From Mesodorylaimus sp. YZB2_4 (Eukaryota > Nematoda > Enoplea > Dorylaimida > Dorylaimidae): 64,000 bases of DNA. Position 1 is the stretch's first letter; each line of letters starts with the position of its first letter. Position numbers and translations under genes: made by a program. Below, piece by piece: positions 33,691-44,285 of the stretch. Below the pieces are notes generated by a model, which saw nothing but the letters and a program-made list of their open reading frames with translations, made no database searches and had not been told where the DNA came from. The DNA is taken from contig JASANH010000784.1 of assembly GCA_030248295.1 (NCBI GenBank), positions 18,655-82,654 on the forward strand, in the 5' to 3' direction.

Positions 33691-33885
33691 GTGTGCAGCG
33701 AACTATTTTACAAGAGGTGCATGCGTGTAAGAGATTGCTGCTTGCTACCGCTTACCCCAGGAATGAAGTATAAAACCACAGGCGAGGGGGGCCCGTATGT
33801 TTTGCGTGTAGGGCCTGCGGAAAACATAGAGCATGGACCAGTGCAAGTCGGTGGAGCAGTGACGCCTCGCAAAGCGTCGCTTTAG
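33691..33885 (+). CDS. Short ORF, unknown
   Basis: A 64-codon frame with MKYKTTGEGGPYVLRVGPAE near its centre. No family recognised, and no splice support examined convincingly. The neighbouring 33490-33690 and 33890-34330 hold no supported gene. Confidence 0.2.
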   Translation: MCSELFYKRCMRVRDCCLLPLTPGMKYKTTGEGGPYVLRVGPAENIEHGPVQVGGAVTPRKASL

Positions 33886-34337
33886 TGTTGAAAAAACTTT
33901 TGTTTCCGGATTTTTTGTTAAATTATAAGTGAGTAAAGGTTGAGAATGTGTGCTCAGGTGTCAAACGGATTCTAATTTTAAAAAAATTTTCAATTTTCGT
34001 ATCCCTCTTGATGATCAGTGATCGATGAAGTAAGCACACTGCTCCTGCATGATTGGGAAGGCGTTACACATTTCAAGCAGCACTTATCATCACAGAAATC
34101 ACTCCAAATGGAGAATCATGGTCCACTTACAGGCAAAATACACAAATCAACACATGATCATTTCAGAAAATCGATTGATCAATTAATATCAAAATGGCAT
34201 TCGATCAAACTTGCTGTGTATCAACACTGCGGAAAAGACGTCAATCGAGCCTGAGAAGAGAAAATGAGATGTAAATATGATGTTATAGTTACGGCTGATC
34301 AGGTGTCGATGAAAAGTTATTAGCTACTGATAAAAGT

Positions 34338-34396
34338 GATTGCAAAGTGATCAAAATGATCACAACGTGATCAAAATGATCACAACGTGATCAAAG
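34338..34396. repeat. Short tandem repeat of about 19 bp, three copies
   Basis: Units resemble GTGATCAAAATGATCACAAC, each itself nearly palindromic (TGATCA...TGATCA). Confidence 0.8.
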
Positions 34397-34520
34397 TTAT
34401 TGTAACTTCACGAAGAGGTGCTTACTCCCTTTCTCCCCTCAACAAAAGTCATAACTGCAATCTAAACATGACCAAAATCATTCAGGTACTGATTAAGAGT
34501 ACTCATAGTCTATTGATGAG

Positions 34521-34757
34521 TCAAGACTCGATCTGTCCGTTCTTGCTAAACACCGGCTTCAAGCTTGGCGCTGATATCATAAAACCAATGCACGTGCCCA
34601 ACGTGGCGATCCACAATTTCTCGTCCCCTTTACCGAAACTCAAATTCGCAATCCAGCATACGGTCACAATGTAAATCAATAAGATTTGACTGACGAAAAC
34701 AACTTCTTGCTTGGGCACGACGCGGCCAAAAATGTGCCACGCCTTGTCTTGCGCCAC
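34521..34757 (-). CDS. Small protein with two predicted membrane segments
   Basis: A 78-codon frame containing FGRVVPKQEVVF followed by a hydrophobic helix (SQILLIYIVTVCWIANLSFG), a polar turn, then a second hydrophobic stretch (LWIATLGTCIGFMISAP). The pattern resembles small two-helix proteins that I associate with invertebrate Maverick/Polinton-type loci, but that is memory, not a search result. It is intact. Neighbouring 34800-34960 contains GCGTATGCGTA repeats. Confidence 0.45.
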   Translation of the reverse strand: MAQDKAWHIFGRVVPKQEVVFVSQILLIYIVTVCWIANLSFGKGDEKLWIATLGTCIGFMISAPSLKPVFSKNGQIES

Positions 34758-35113
34758 AGAGTGATGAGACTGCAGGGGGTCAGTCGCCAGAGCCGTTATT
34801 AGAATCGGCCACTACTGTTCGTAAAAATACTCGATTTGAATGCGCATGCGTATGCGTATACGCAAAGTCTCTTGAATGCGTATGCGTATTGCGTAATGCG
34901 AAAATTGCGTAATCCATAAAGTATGCATACAAGTTTGCGTATTGCGTATTTTTTCTAGACAACTATGTATATATAGAGCATATATTTTGTCTCATACTGC
35001 AACCAACTCCCACAACTAAACCATTAGTCATCAGTGACATTACCAGGCATTTCAACAGAATTCTCGCAGTATGGCACACGCAGCCATGTGCACTCACGAT
35101 CAGCTAAAAACGT

Positions 35114-35931
35114 CTAAAGCAAAAAATGTCTATTAGCTTTGATCATAAGTTCTTTCTCGGTACTTCCAGCTCCCAATCGATGTCTCAGTCGTCCGTGAAC
35201 AATTCCAGCAAGTGGAAACACTCGTTCAATACCAGCAAAAGATGCTGGAACGACGAGAATGTTAAGGGCATAAGTTGAAATTTCGCCATAAATTTCCTGC
35301 TTGGCAATCCAGAAATCTAGCGCCGACTTTTGCCTAATGGCTGCAGATGCACCTGAATAACCCAGAGCTTCCTGAGCTTGCACCTTGGCTTTTAGTAGCT
35401 TCGAGCGGTCGCTCACACTTTTTGGTAGCGCAGTCCGTTGACTCTGACCAATTTTTGTAAAAATAACCATATTTTTCGACCGCATTTTTCTTACAGGGAG
35501 GCTCGTTTTGAGCAGCATCTTGATTGAGCAGCCTTGAGTTCTCCTGAGTCAGTTCACAGGCGACGAACTCAATACAAAGATTCCTCTGTTCCTCTAGGAG
35601 ACCACATAAAAAATCATGATCGAGAAATGTTGACCAAGTAAACTGGCTGGAAGTTGTAGCTTATTGAATCCAGAATAACTGCGAACCGACTCTCCATTTC
35701 GACTCTCAGCTCACGTGATACTTTGCCAAACACGCCTCTCATTCCACTTTTCTCCTTCATGATTTCTATGACGTTGACTACTGTTGGTATCACCTTTCTA
35801 ATCGTTGGGTAAGAGTCCCCTTCAAGCTCATTGACAGCAGAGGCAAACGGTTTCAATAATTCCCTGAGCTGTTCGATTTGGTTACATTCTATGCGTACAG
35901 TATTTTGTACGCAGCCAACTGTATCGTCCAC
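35114..35931 (-). pseudogene. hAT transposase remnant
   Basis: Two open pieces. 35931-35614 reads IEQLRELLKPFASAVNELEG followed by DSYPTI, typical of the hAT transposase middle region. 35518-35114 holds the C-terminal dimerisation block: DFWIAKQE, ALNILVVPAS, ERVFPLAG and LRHRLGAG. They lie in different frames separated by about 95 bp that include stops. The catalytic DDE N-terminal portions are not found. GCGTATGCG-rich DNA at 34840-34950 could be a subterminal region. The element is inactive. Confidence 0.85.
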
Positions 35932-36099
35932 ATTGACAAAATTATGTACGCGGTTTACACCGCCCTAAATGCAGCAATAATCCTCGAACGATAGAGTCCA
36001 GAGGAGGCTAGACAACAGAAATGAATCGTAAAATATTGTGCGATCGAAATAGCTTGTCGTGCGGGTGGTGGCTTCGAATATCATGGGGTGGAGGAAGTT

Positions 36100-36761
36100 T
36101 CGGATGGGGAGAAAATGTCGTCGTTGTTGTTGCTGTCGCCGCTCTTGGGCTAAAGACGATGTCAATACTGTCAATCATTTGGTCAGTGGCGTCAAAATTA
36201 AGTCGTGCCAGGACCAGATTATTTGGCGGGTTCAATTCGTACAGCCTGGCTGCAAAATTTTCTGCGTTATCGTGAAGCCAATGCCTAAACCCAACCACGA
36301 TACGACTCTAAAATATAAGAAATCAAGATTTACTGTACGTTTTCTCAAACTGAAAGCAGAAGAGCTTGAATTACGTTTGGTCGAGATAACCATCTGGCGA
36401 AGCTAACGATATAATTGAGACAGTTCGGGCAAGGTGAAAATTCTGTCCACCGGTATATGACAGGCGGGCAATCGGCGAAAGGATCATTGCCTGTTGCGAC
36501 CAAGTCGAAAATACGCATCAAAAGGTGAACTTCTGTGAGCTGTTGAGTGTGACCATTCTCACCAGACCCAGGCAGATTCCCTATGCTTCTGTGCGCGACA
36601 TTGTCCACCGTTTGCCCGTAAGCAATGGCGGCAAACTGGAATCGTTGACGTGTTTCACCGCCATCACGGAAACGTTTCAAGCCAAGCTGGCGTATCTTGC
36701 TCAACTGATCCATCTCCGCGTATCGAGTCTCTTTGCGCGTGACTTGAGCGGTGTGAAGCAA
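36100..36761 (-). CDS. Possible two-exon gene, unknown product
   Basis: Two minus-strand open stretches, 36761-36430 (MDQLSKIRQLGLKRFRDGGE...FSPCPNC) and 36312-36100 (GFRHWLHDNAENFAARLYEL), are separated by about 100 bp with stops. The plus strand is also open at 36525-36764, so coding direction is uncertain. No family recognised. Confidence 0.25.
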
Positions 36762-37063
36762 TAAGGAACTTGGTGTGAATGCAATTCGTGCGAGTCATGA
36801 TCCAAGTTTTGCCAAATCACATATTTTATGTGAAGTTTATTCAAAATTGAGCAGCCGCTTAAAACCGCGCAAAAGTCAGTGACACAAACACAGTCTTCAT
36901 TGATTGTTGTGTTCGAATTTCGACACTAGCTAAAGCAGTAGCTTCCTTCGTAGCCAGTGGTGTTCGTTCTCGAGAAGACCCCAGCGATTTTATCGTTATT
37001 AACAAGCAGAGTTCTTAACCCTTTCAAAAAATCGAACAAAAACCGCCGAGTATCCAACGAGGC

Positions 37064-37291
37064 CTACACATCGTCTTCAAGACAGTGATCGGCGCACGTG
37101 CAAATACTGGTCGAATTCGTCCAATGCAAAACCGCGTATCTTTTTTGAAGAATGCGGAATAAGGCCCGGCACACGTTCTCAGAATCTGTGACAAACTCAT
37201 TGTGATCAGGCCCACACAACACAGATGAAGTATGAAACAGCTGACTTGTTGTGATTGCGACCAACAGGAACAATTTAAGCAAAACACCCAT
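37064..37291 (-). CDS. Small secreted Cys-rich protein
   Basis: From the ATG at 37291 the product is 75 residues with a clear signal peptide (GVLLKLFLLVAITTSQ) and a mature part bearing five cysteines, ending CTCADHCLEDDV. The frame stays open upstream but without a better start. It is divergent from the virion-protein remnant that begins 230 bp away. No family recognised. Confidence 0.4.
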   Translation of the reverse strand: MGVLLKLFLLVAITTSQLFHTSSVLCGPDHNEFVTDSENVCRALFRILQKRYAVLHWTNSTSICTCADHCLEDDV

Positions 37292-37521
37292 CTTGCATTC
37301 ACACTTCGCATATGACAGGCACATATACAGTAGTATAAAATTGCTTACACTGCAATAGTCGCCTATATGGAACGAAGACACAAGAACTACTCAAACACGT
37401 AGCATCGTCGGATAAAGAAAAAGTTTCACGACTAGCCGATTTCATCTTTTCATTCCTTTTATATCTGGACAGCAGATGATCTTATGAACGGCCCGCGTGC
37501 GATTGCCCTCGATAGAAACGA

Positions 37522-37984
37522 ATGGTAAACGGATGTATAAATCGAACCTTGCTTCGTTCTGGCCCTGATCGTCGTCCAAATGTTCGCCCAATACTCCTCT
37601 CGCGCGCGGACATTATCCAAGTTAATCAGAAATCCGCCTTCGGGTCGTTCATTTATAATCCGTTAGTATTCAACAATTTCAACTTGAAAACGGCTTCAGT
37701 GGAGAAAAACGGTATATTGCTCCAGCCCCCTTATCAAATGGATTTCGCCGGCGGCAATTATTTGCGACCATACATCGATTTCATTCTAGGTCTCAACTGC
37801 GGATTGGGTCATCACGGCGGCAACTCATCATCGACTACAAAGCTTACGGAACGAGTTTCACCGTCTTGAGCTTCAAGCTGACTCAAGTGACCAATTGCGA
37901 AGACACGAACATGAAGACGCAACAAGAACAAGGCACGCTGCGTTTGAAACTCACGTGCGACAGTTCAAAAACTCGCATATGACA
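37522..37984 (+). pseudogene. F54H12.2-like Maverick/Polinton virion-gene-block protein, C-terminal part
   Basis: The first frame includes SFIYNPLVFNNFNLK and MDFAGGNYLRPYIDF, matching the NP-F-F-H-FN and NG-Y-R-Y blocks of proteins annotated as F54H12.2-like in invertebrates, which belong to Polinton/adintovirus loci. Near 37825 a one-base shift moves the match to a frame containing YKAYGTSFTVLSFKLTQ and GTLRLKLTCD, the usual C-terminal blocks (Y-x-L-x-x-F-x-L-T and G-x-L-R-L). The N-terminal part is absent. It starts the plus-strand block that continues with the packaging ATPase. Its exact capsid role (penton or other) is uncertain. Confidence 0.7.
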
Positions 37985-38284
37985 ATAATCACCAGCACAT
38001 GACAATAATCACCAGCTCGATTATTGTCATGTGCTTTTTGAAATATGATAAAGAATTTCAGATTGGCCCAAACGGGTCGGTCATATTACAGAGCTGAACT
38101 TGATTATTGTTGACTTACTGTATGCACAGTATGCCTTGCCATTCGTACATATTATTGACAAACTGACCACAATGAAAGAAATGTATCTACATGAAAAACG
38201 AGTCAGAGCAGAGAGGCTTACTGAGGTGTAAAGGCTATTGTGAATCCTGCCGAGCCAATCAGTCGCCATTCACAAACATGTCAA

Positions 38285-39922
38285 CCATTGTGCGCGATAA
38301 CACGGATAAGCTGATTATGCCGGCGTGTATTGGTCGTTGCCGGTAGTTCACAAGCGGGCAAATCGACTTTTATCAAACAACTTATACTCGAACGCGATCT
38401 CGTATTCACTAAACCATTCGCTTGATTCGCCATTTGCAAGATTTATTACTTTTACACCGGATGGCAGCCGATGTTCACTGAATTCTAGCAACACGGCGTG
38501 CAATTCGAGCAAGGTGCGCCGACCATGAAGGCGTTAAGTTCGATCGAAAATGGTAGCATGACCATATTCGACGATATGATGACTCACGTGTAGTGTTGTT
38601 ATGTGTCAAGGCTATTAACGATATTTAACGCGTTAACGACATCGTTTTTGGCTAACGTTATCAACGGTAACGACAACGATATCTATTTTCAGAGAGCGCG
38701 TTATAACAGTAACGGTATCTTTTTTGTGTCGAATAACGCGTTATTTGTGCATACACCACTACAGCGTCAAATTTAAAATCTGGTTTTATTCCCACCTTTT
38801 TTCGCTTACAGCAATATACAGTCTAGTCCACTTATAGTCACACCGGATAATGTCACAGTCCAGTTATTATCACAGGTTTTCAAAGTCCCGAATTTTTTCC
38901 CCATACTTTGTGTGCATATTGAGTTCGGTTATTATCACGCTGAATTTGCCATAGTCCACTTACTGTCACATGAATTTCTTGGCCAAGCGGAATGAGTATG
39001 AGAAAAGAGTCACACTTTCACTCCTTTCAGTCTGAAACAAATGCAAAATCGTCGAAAATTAGGATTTCTCTCGAGAAAACGCTTGCATGAAGGCGCATGG
39101 CACCTTTATGCTTCAGCTTTGATCTGACTGATCCTCATATTTTGGATTTCTTCTGTTACAAAACTTTTGGGAAAGCGTTTCGTCTTTGAAAACGCGAGGG
39201 ATATATGAGAATGATACGAAATCGCGATAAAACGCAAAAAAGTAAAATTTTGGCCATTTTATAGTGTACTTTGGTTTTAGTCACGGATATTGTCACATTT
39301 TCTTCCCGTCCGGAGCTGGTGATATCAAGCGGCCTTGACTGTAGCATGAGATGTCTGCTACTGGGGGAGGGGGGGGGATATTTTCGCATCCGCAGACAGA
39401 AAGTGTGAGTGTCAATGCTGGGTTGATAATAAAAAAACGATATTTAACGCGTTAACGATATTTTCTAGAACGCGTTAACGATTAACGGTAACGATATCTT
39501 TTTGGCAGGATATCGTTAACTGTAACGATAAACGTTTTTTTTTCGCTAACGATATCAACACTACTCACGTGTGCAGTTCAAACGATTTCGTGGACCTGGT
39601 CACAGTCAAATCGCATCATCGATGTATTTTCGTGGTCATAATCACTCAACACTTTTATTGGGACTCGAAACAGATGAGGTGCGTGAGCCGAAATGCGCGC
39701 TACGTGGCTCTGTTCAAATCGCCGCGCATGACATCGACGGTCAAACAACTGAGTCGATCCATTTGGCCAAATCGCACCGGCTTTCTTCTGGACGCTTACA
39801 CGAAAGCCACCATAGACTCGTTCACATACCTGTTTTTGGACCTATTCCCGTCCACTCCTGAAAACTTGCGCGTAAAAAGCAAGATACTCCCCAGCCAAGG
39901 ATACACGCACGTGTTCATATAA
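38285..39922 (+). pseudogene. Polinton/adintovirus-type packaging ATPase, split by an insertion
   Basis: 5' segment 38285-38590: Walker A AGSSQAGKST (about 38339-38368), YFYTGWQPMF, and Walker B MTIFDDMM. 3' segment 39564-39922: VKSHHRCIFVVIITQ, RNARYVALFKSPR and a C-terminal block (TYLFLDLFP). Together these are the ordered motifs of the FtsK/HerA-type genome-packaging ATPase of Polintons and related viruses. Damage: a frameshift before Walker A, TGA at 38423, TAG at 38485, and a 973-bp element inserted right after the Walker B region. The reading frame on the two sides of the insertion is the same once the element and one target copy are discounted. Confidence 0.85.
38591..39563. mobile_element. 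Non-autonomous hAT-type element inserted in the ATPase
   Basis: Ends are TAGTGTTG and CAACACTA, and the 8-bp flanks CTCACGTG (38583-38590 and 39564-39571) are identical. Both subterminal regions are rich in TTAACGATATC/GTTAACG motifs. The 973-bp body encodes no transposase; its only open frames are short. Terminal sequence and 8-bp duplication are characteristic of hAT. Confidence 0.92.
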
Positions 39923-40095
39923 AATACGAAGAACGAAGTCCTGTCTCATTCTGCGTCACTTGTGCGAGACGAAAAGCGAATTGTGCGACAGTAGATTCTT
40001 GTGTAAAAACAGTATGTAACAAAAATTACTAGTATCAAGTCAAGGACTAAAACTTGTTCCACACCTGTTGCAAGCTACGCTCGCCTATTTGCAAG

Positions 40096-40610
40096 ATGTC
40101 AGAAGAAATGGTTCTGATTCCGCTCAACGACTACAATAGACTTCGAGCTCAACACGGCACGTCTGCAACGGCCAACTCACAAACAACCAATAAAGACGCG
40201 CCTTCGACGACACCTCGAATAATTCCAGACGAAGGAAAACAGCAAAAACGAGATGATGACCAGAACCTGCTCAATTTGCTTCCAAAAAGTTATCGAGTAG
40301 GGCTAGAATTATTCTACATTACGTCAGTTCAAGCTTGGATTCGAGCGGACGTCTCACGTACACGCAAGGCAATAAATCCAGTTCCCATATAATCGATTTG
40401 CTAAGATGGGTCTTGAACCCTCTGAGTAAACATACGCCTACGGATGGTCATGAGTTCATTCAATTTTTTCAAAGTATGCATGTATCTGATGGTGTCTATG
40501 TTTCACGTGTGAATCATCGTATCAATCACACTGTAATTTCTGATGCAAATGCTCACGTTGTTAAAAAGTGGCTGACATTAGAATTAATTAGTCTCGTGAA
40601 GAAAGAATAA
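40096..40610 (+). pseudogene. Third Polinton-block protein, frameshifted
   Basis: An ATG at 40096 opens MSEEMVLIPLNDYNRLRAQ, followed by a Thr/Ser-rich linker and LLNLLPKSY. Near 40345 the coding signal shifts to another frame with SSGRLTYTQGNKSSSHIIDL and GHEFIQFF. I associate this layout (basic N-terminus, then W/G-x-I-x-Y-x-G, S-x-I-x-DL and a G-x-x-x-F block) with an uncharacterised protein that accompanies the packaging ATPase in invertebrate Polinton loci. Function unknown. It lies 170 bp after the ATPase on the same strand. Confidence 0.5.
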
Positions 40611-41123
40611 GCTCGCGGAATATTCTCTTACAGCATCCAAACTATACAGTTCATGAGACCCAACAGTCAACAAGTGAATACCGCTACAAGTATACAGTTT
40701 TGTGCCAATACAAAACTTCCCAGCGAAAGGCAATGCAAGTAAAAAAAAACAAGCGGTCACTGACTCCTCAAACACCTCGTACTCAATTGTGCACACTGTA
40801 TGAACCTGCACTTCATGCAACAAAGCAGGCTGCCCATCGTCAGGTGGCGCGGTGGGTGCGAAAGGCGGAGGAGGTGGGGGTCCAACAGGTGCTGTCGGAT
40901 AATCATGGTCGGGTAGGCCGATAATAGGTTGGGGGCGAGACTGAGGCGGTGATGGTCGAAGTGGTGCTGAGCGATGAAAGTTTGTCAAACCAAGTTCGAA
41001 GCCAGATGAAGACGGATGTTGATTTGAGGAAAACGAGGCTTGGTGACGTTTACAGTAGCAAAAGATAGCCAATGCTATTCCAAGGACACCCACTCCGCTG
41101 ACCGTTACTGCCACACCAATCAC
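40587..41123 (-). CDS. Single-pass membrane protein with Pro-rich cytoplasmic region
   Basis: The N-terminal VAVTVSGVGVLGIALAIFCY helix is followed by KRH and a long Ser/Pro-rich region including VGPPPPPPFAPTAPP. A weakly hydrophobic C-terminus follows. An open upstream stretch (to about 41165) may extend the frame. It is convergent with, and slightly overlaps, the Polinton-block protein. No family recognised. Confidence 0.4.
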
Positions 41124-41405
41124 TACACCCTCTGTTCGCCGCAGTACCTTACCAAGCCAGACGACATGGATATGATGAGTCGCAAAGACGGCAGATTAGG
41201 ATGCTCGCATAAATAATTGTCAGTCGTGCCACCCGCAACGATAAGCGTCCTCCACTGTTTCCGAACATGCCAACTGAGCGGCCATGGTCACGTCCAAGTC
41301 ACAACGGATCACTGAGGCTCTGTCACATTGACAGACCTAAAATCCATACCCATTACTACGTACTGTATACGGAGACGCATTCTGCACAGTACTAGGTTCA
41401 GCTTA

Positions 41406-41900
41406 TTAAAAGTAGGTACACACTGCACCTGCGTGAACTAGTACTGTACTTACCGCCCCTGCTTGAATGATTAGTGCAGACCACAGCCCCAGCGAAGTTA
41501 CGACGGTGATAAGATGGCGAGTTCTCGTTGTCCTGGCTATTCTTTTCCGAATGGTCTTTTTGACCAGGGGCCGTGCGCCGCGTCGCCAACAACAGCCACA
41601 GCAACAGTAGCAGCAAAAGCAAACTGAACATGAGAGGCAAACCAGACTTCCAATTAGGGCGAATGTGGTGGGAGCGTATCCAGGGAGGCGGTTGTTGTGC
41701 TGGTGTATCTCCGTGACAGCTGATTCTCCATTGGTGGAGCTTTTGGCTGCGCGATTTTCAGGCAGTGGCGTATCATCGCCGAAATTGGAATTTGACTGCT
41801 GCGAAATTGATCGAAAAGAATTGAAGACAAACTTAATTTGTTTGTGAGACAAATACGCCAAATGAAGGACCAGAAAAAAACTGGCTGCTGCAAAATGCAT
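41406..41900 (-). CDS. Predicted membrane protein with Cys-rich juxtamembrane motif
   Basis: An N-terminal signal-like sequence (FAAASFFLVLHLAYLS), a polar Ser/Asn-rich ectodomain of about 60 residues, then a hydrophobic Cys-dense helix (CLSCSVCFCCYCCCGCC) ending in RRGARPLVKK, a stop-transfer and possible palmitoylation region. Overlapping frame 41398-41640 is equally open. Together with 40587-41123 it forms a pair of same-strand membrane proteins. Confidence 0.4.
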   Translation of the reverse strand: MHFAAASFFLVLHLAYLSHKQIKFVFNSFRSISQQSNSNFGDDTPLPENRAAKSSTNGESAVTEIHQHNNRLPGYAPTTFALIGSLVCLSCSVCFCCYCCCGCCWRRGARPLVKKTIRKRIARTTRTRHLITVVTSLGLWSALIIQAGAVSTVLVHAGAVCTYF

Positions 41901-43113
41901 AGCTCGTTACTAAGAGCAAAAATCGAGCAGACTGCGGTCTAATCGCGACCAGACTGAAGTCTGGTCAGACTGCACGTTTTTTGTAGCTGTCACATGTGGT
42001 AAAGTTCCTTATGGCTGCTACACATCTGGCATCTGGTCAATGGACGAAACCAGCCGTTGGGCAGGGTGGCCTTTGCTCATCCGCGTATGGGCGACGTCTG
42101 CTCAAGGTGACCGCCAACCGCGGCAGAAAAATGCATTAGCGAATGTCATTAATCAAGAACGAGCAAGGTCTAATCGCTTGACATGAAAAAGCAGTGACAC
42201 ACTCACGTGACAACACGGATTTGAAAACTTGTTATGTGACAAACTTTGTTGACAAATCACTTTGCGCAATGTGCAAAACTTTTAATGAATAAATTCTCAA
42301 AAACTTTCGCAAAACCAAATTCACAAAAACTTTTGCAAAACTGAATTAACAGAAACTTTCGTCAAAAATGAAATTCACAAAACTTTCCTCAATAATAATA
42401 TTCACAAAACTTTTTCCAGAAATTAAATCCATAAATTCTAGTCAAATTTTGCAAAAGTTTTTCAATGTGAAACTTTTGAAATTGCAGCACTTTGCCCATG
42501 CTGAAACTGAGGCGTGTAGTTTTTGATATTAGGCTTGCACTCGTCTGTTTACCATTTGGACCTGCTCGAACAACAATGAAGAAATCTAGTTCTTTTCTAG
42601 AAACCAGAAGATATCAATGATGGTCATGCTCCATGCGAAGTAATCCAGTTGGGGAGTATATGAGGGCGTCCTGATTTGTTTCTTGGTCACATTGGTGCCA
42701 TTTCGATGCACAGACTTGTTTACTTGAGCCAAGCCCAGTGAAGCAGTTGCCTACCATCAGCTGTTTCCTTTGGCTGCAAAGAATTCAAAGGCGAGCCCCA
42801 CCCAACCAATTTCCTGTGGTCAACACACGCTTCCAGTCACTTCCGGCCCGTCGACACCGATCCCTCAGCCAATAAGCTGCGCCAAAAGTCACGCGACTAG
42901 GAGGAGTCAGCTAGTAGTGACGAAGTCGCAGAGTGGACGTCGGGTAATTTTCCGTCATTTTTGCTCCTTGTTTCCGTCACATTCACGAGCTCCTTGTCTT
43001 TCTAGAAAGTAAGTGACTTCTTCGCCATAGCCTGCAACAACAATATCACAAATGTAACTATAAGCCAACAAACTTTATTGACCAAGTATATAAAGTGTTT
43101 CTGTATTTTTTAG
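41901..43113. repeat. Spacer with a 30-35-bp AT-rich tandem repeat (42285-42470)
   Basis: Five or so diverged units of the type AATTCACAAAAACTTTTGCAAAAC lie at 42285-42470. ORF 42770-43012 ends at a donor-like AAA|GTAAGT and could be a 5' exon of the following gene, but its phase does not match the next exon. Confidence 0.5.
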
Positions 43114-43792
43114 CGCTTGAGAAAAGCGGCGACATTGCGGAACAGCTGGCTACCCAATTGGAGTGAACATCGCAACAGGAAGCGGAATTCGATCGGGAGC
43201 GGCAAGAAGCACTAGGAGACACTCGTGACTGCGACTGTGGCAGGGTAAGGATTCCGCTGCTCCTCATTAAATTATGTTCTTCTGAAATGAGAAATTCTTA
43301 TTTTTCCAGTGCGTTCCATCTGGACACGAATTCGAGGATGGTTGTTGCGAGAAGAGCGACTGTGTGACTAATGATCTTTACTTTATCAATATCATCACCA
43401 ATCCGTATGCCCTGCAGCTACAAATGGCCGCCAAGAACGATCTCTAGTAAACGTGAGGGATTTCTTAAAAATAAAGTCAGCTCTGACTAATAATATCCAG
43501 GGGCACTCGCGACGATGCACGAGACAATCGGCAGTATAGATATTACGCCTACCGTTAGTACATTTTGTGGGAGTATGGAATTCTCGGAAAGGACTATCGG
43601 GTTAGTTCTATATTGGCCAGTAATCTACCTAGGGAAATGATCTTTTCGCTTCTTTAGGTGCCATTTTCAAATTGCGTGTACCGAGCGATTCGCGAATTAT
43701 ACCCCAGTGACGAGTACAGGCACTTCCAAAATACGGCAGGTGATGTTAATGTTGCACAGTACCAAGCGCCAAAAGCCAGGTTCAGCCAGTGA
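43114..43792 (+). pseudogene. P2X7 C-terminal (intracellular) domain-like protein, four exons with stops
   Basis: Exons 43114-43244, 43310-43452, 43501-43600 and 43658-43792 are joined by short GT-AG introns in consistent phase. Motifs in order: DCDCGR|CVPSG, GCCEKSDCVT, YRYYAYR, ILWEYG, VPFSNCVYRAIRELYP. This reproduces the Cys pattern and R-Y-x-x-Y...F-x-x-C-x-x-x-I-R-x-x-FP signature of the P2X7 cytoplasmic zinc-binding domain, which occurs in many invertebrate proteins without the channel. In-frame stops: TGA at 43164, TAG-TAA at 43445-43450, and TAG after YAYR. All splice sites remain good despite the stops. Confidence 0.8.
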
Positions 43793-44021
43793 TAACGATA
43801 TTGAAGCTTCTCAGAGGGATGTGTGGGGTTTCTGCCTTTATTTTGCCTCGTGTACTGTATTTTGCCTGTGCTGAGGATACAATAGAAGTAAAGAAACCCT
43901 AGGGTTTATTCTGCACTTTATGAACATACATAGCACTATCGAACTGCCCATTTTTCCGATTTTAAGCTACACGTGCAAATACATGGTCACTAAATCACAA
44001 GCTCAGAAAGGAAACTAATAC

Positions 44022-44285
44022 ATGAAAGCAAAATTTGGCAAGAACCACAACGGTCGACGGAATTATCAGCAACAGACAAAAGAGATGTTCAAAATTACGG
44101 GTCCTTCAGAAAAGCCTCTGGATCGTTTTCTATCGTTGTCGATTGGTAGGCAAGTAGCTAGCCTGAAAAGGGTAAAGTACGAAGATAGGAATCTTATTGC
44201 GAGCGAAAGGTCTTCCCACCTCACAAAGGTTGCCCTAGTCGACGAGAAATCCTTTCCCGCCACTGCTCACTCCACGTCTGCTTAG
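44022..44285 (+). CDS. Hypothetical basic protein
   Basis: An 87-codon frame rich in Lys, Arg and Gln (NHNGRRNYQQQTKEMF). No domain recognised; the opposite strand is also open. 44290-45190 afterwards is AT-rich and has no supported gene. Confidence 0.25.
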   Translation: MKAKFGKNHNGRRNYQQQTKEMFKITGPSEKPLDRFLSLSIGRQVASLKRVKYEDRNLIASERSSHLTKVALVDEKSFPATAHSTSA

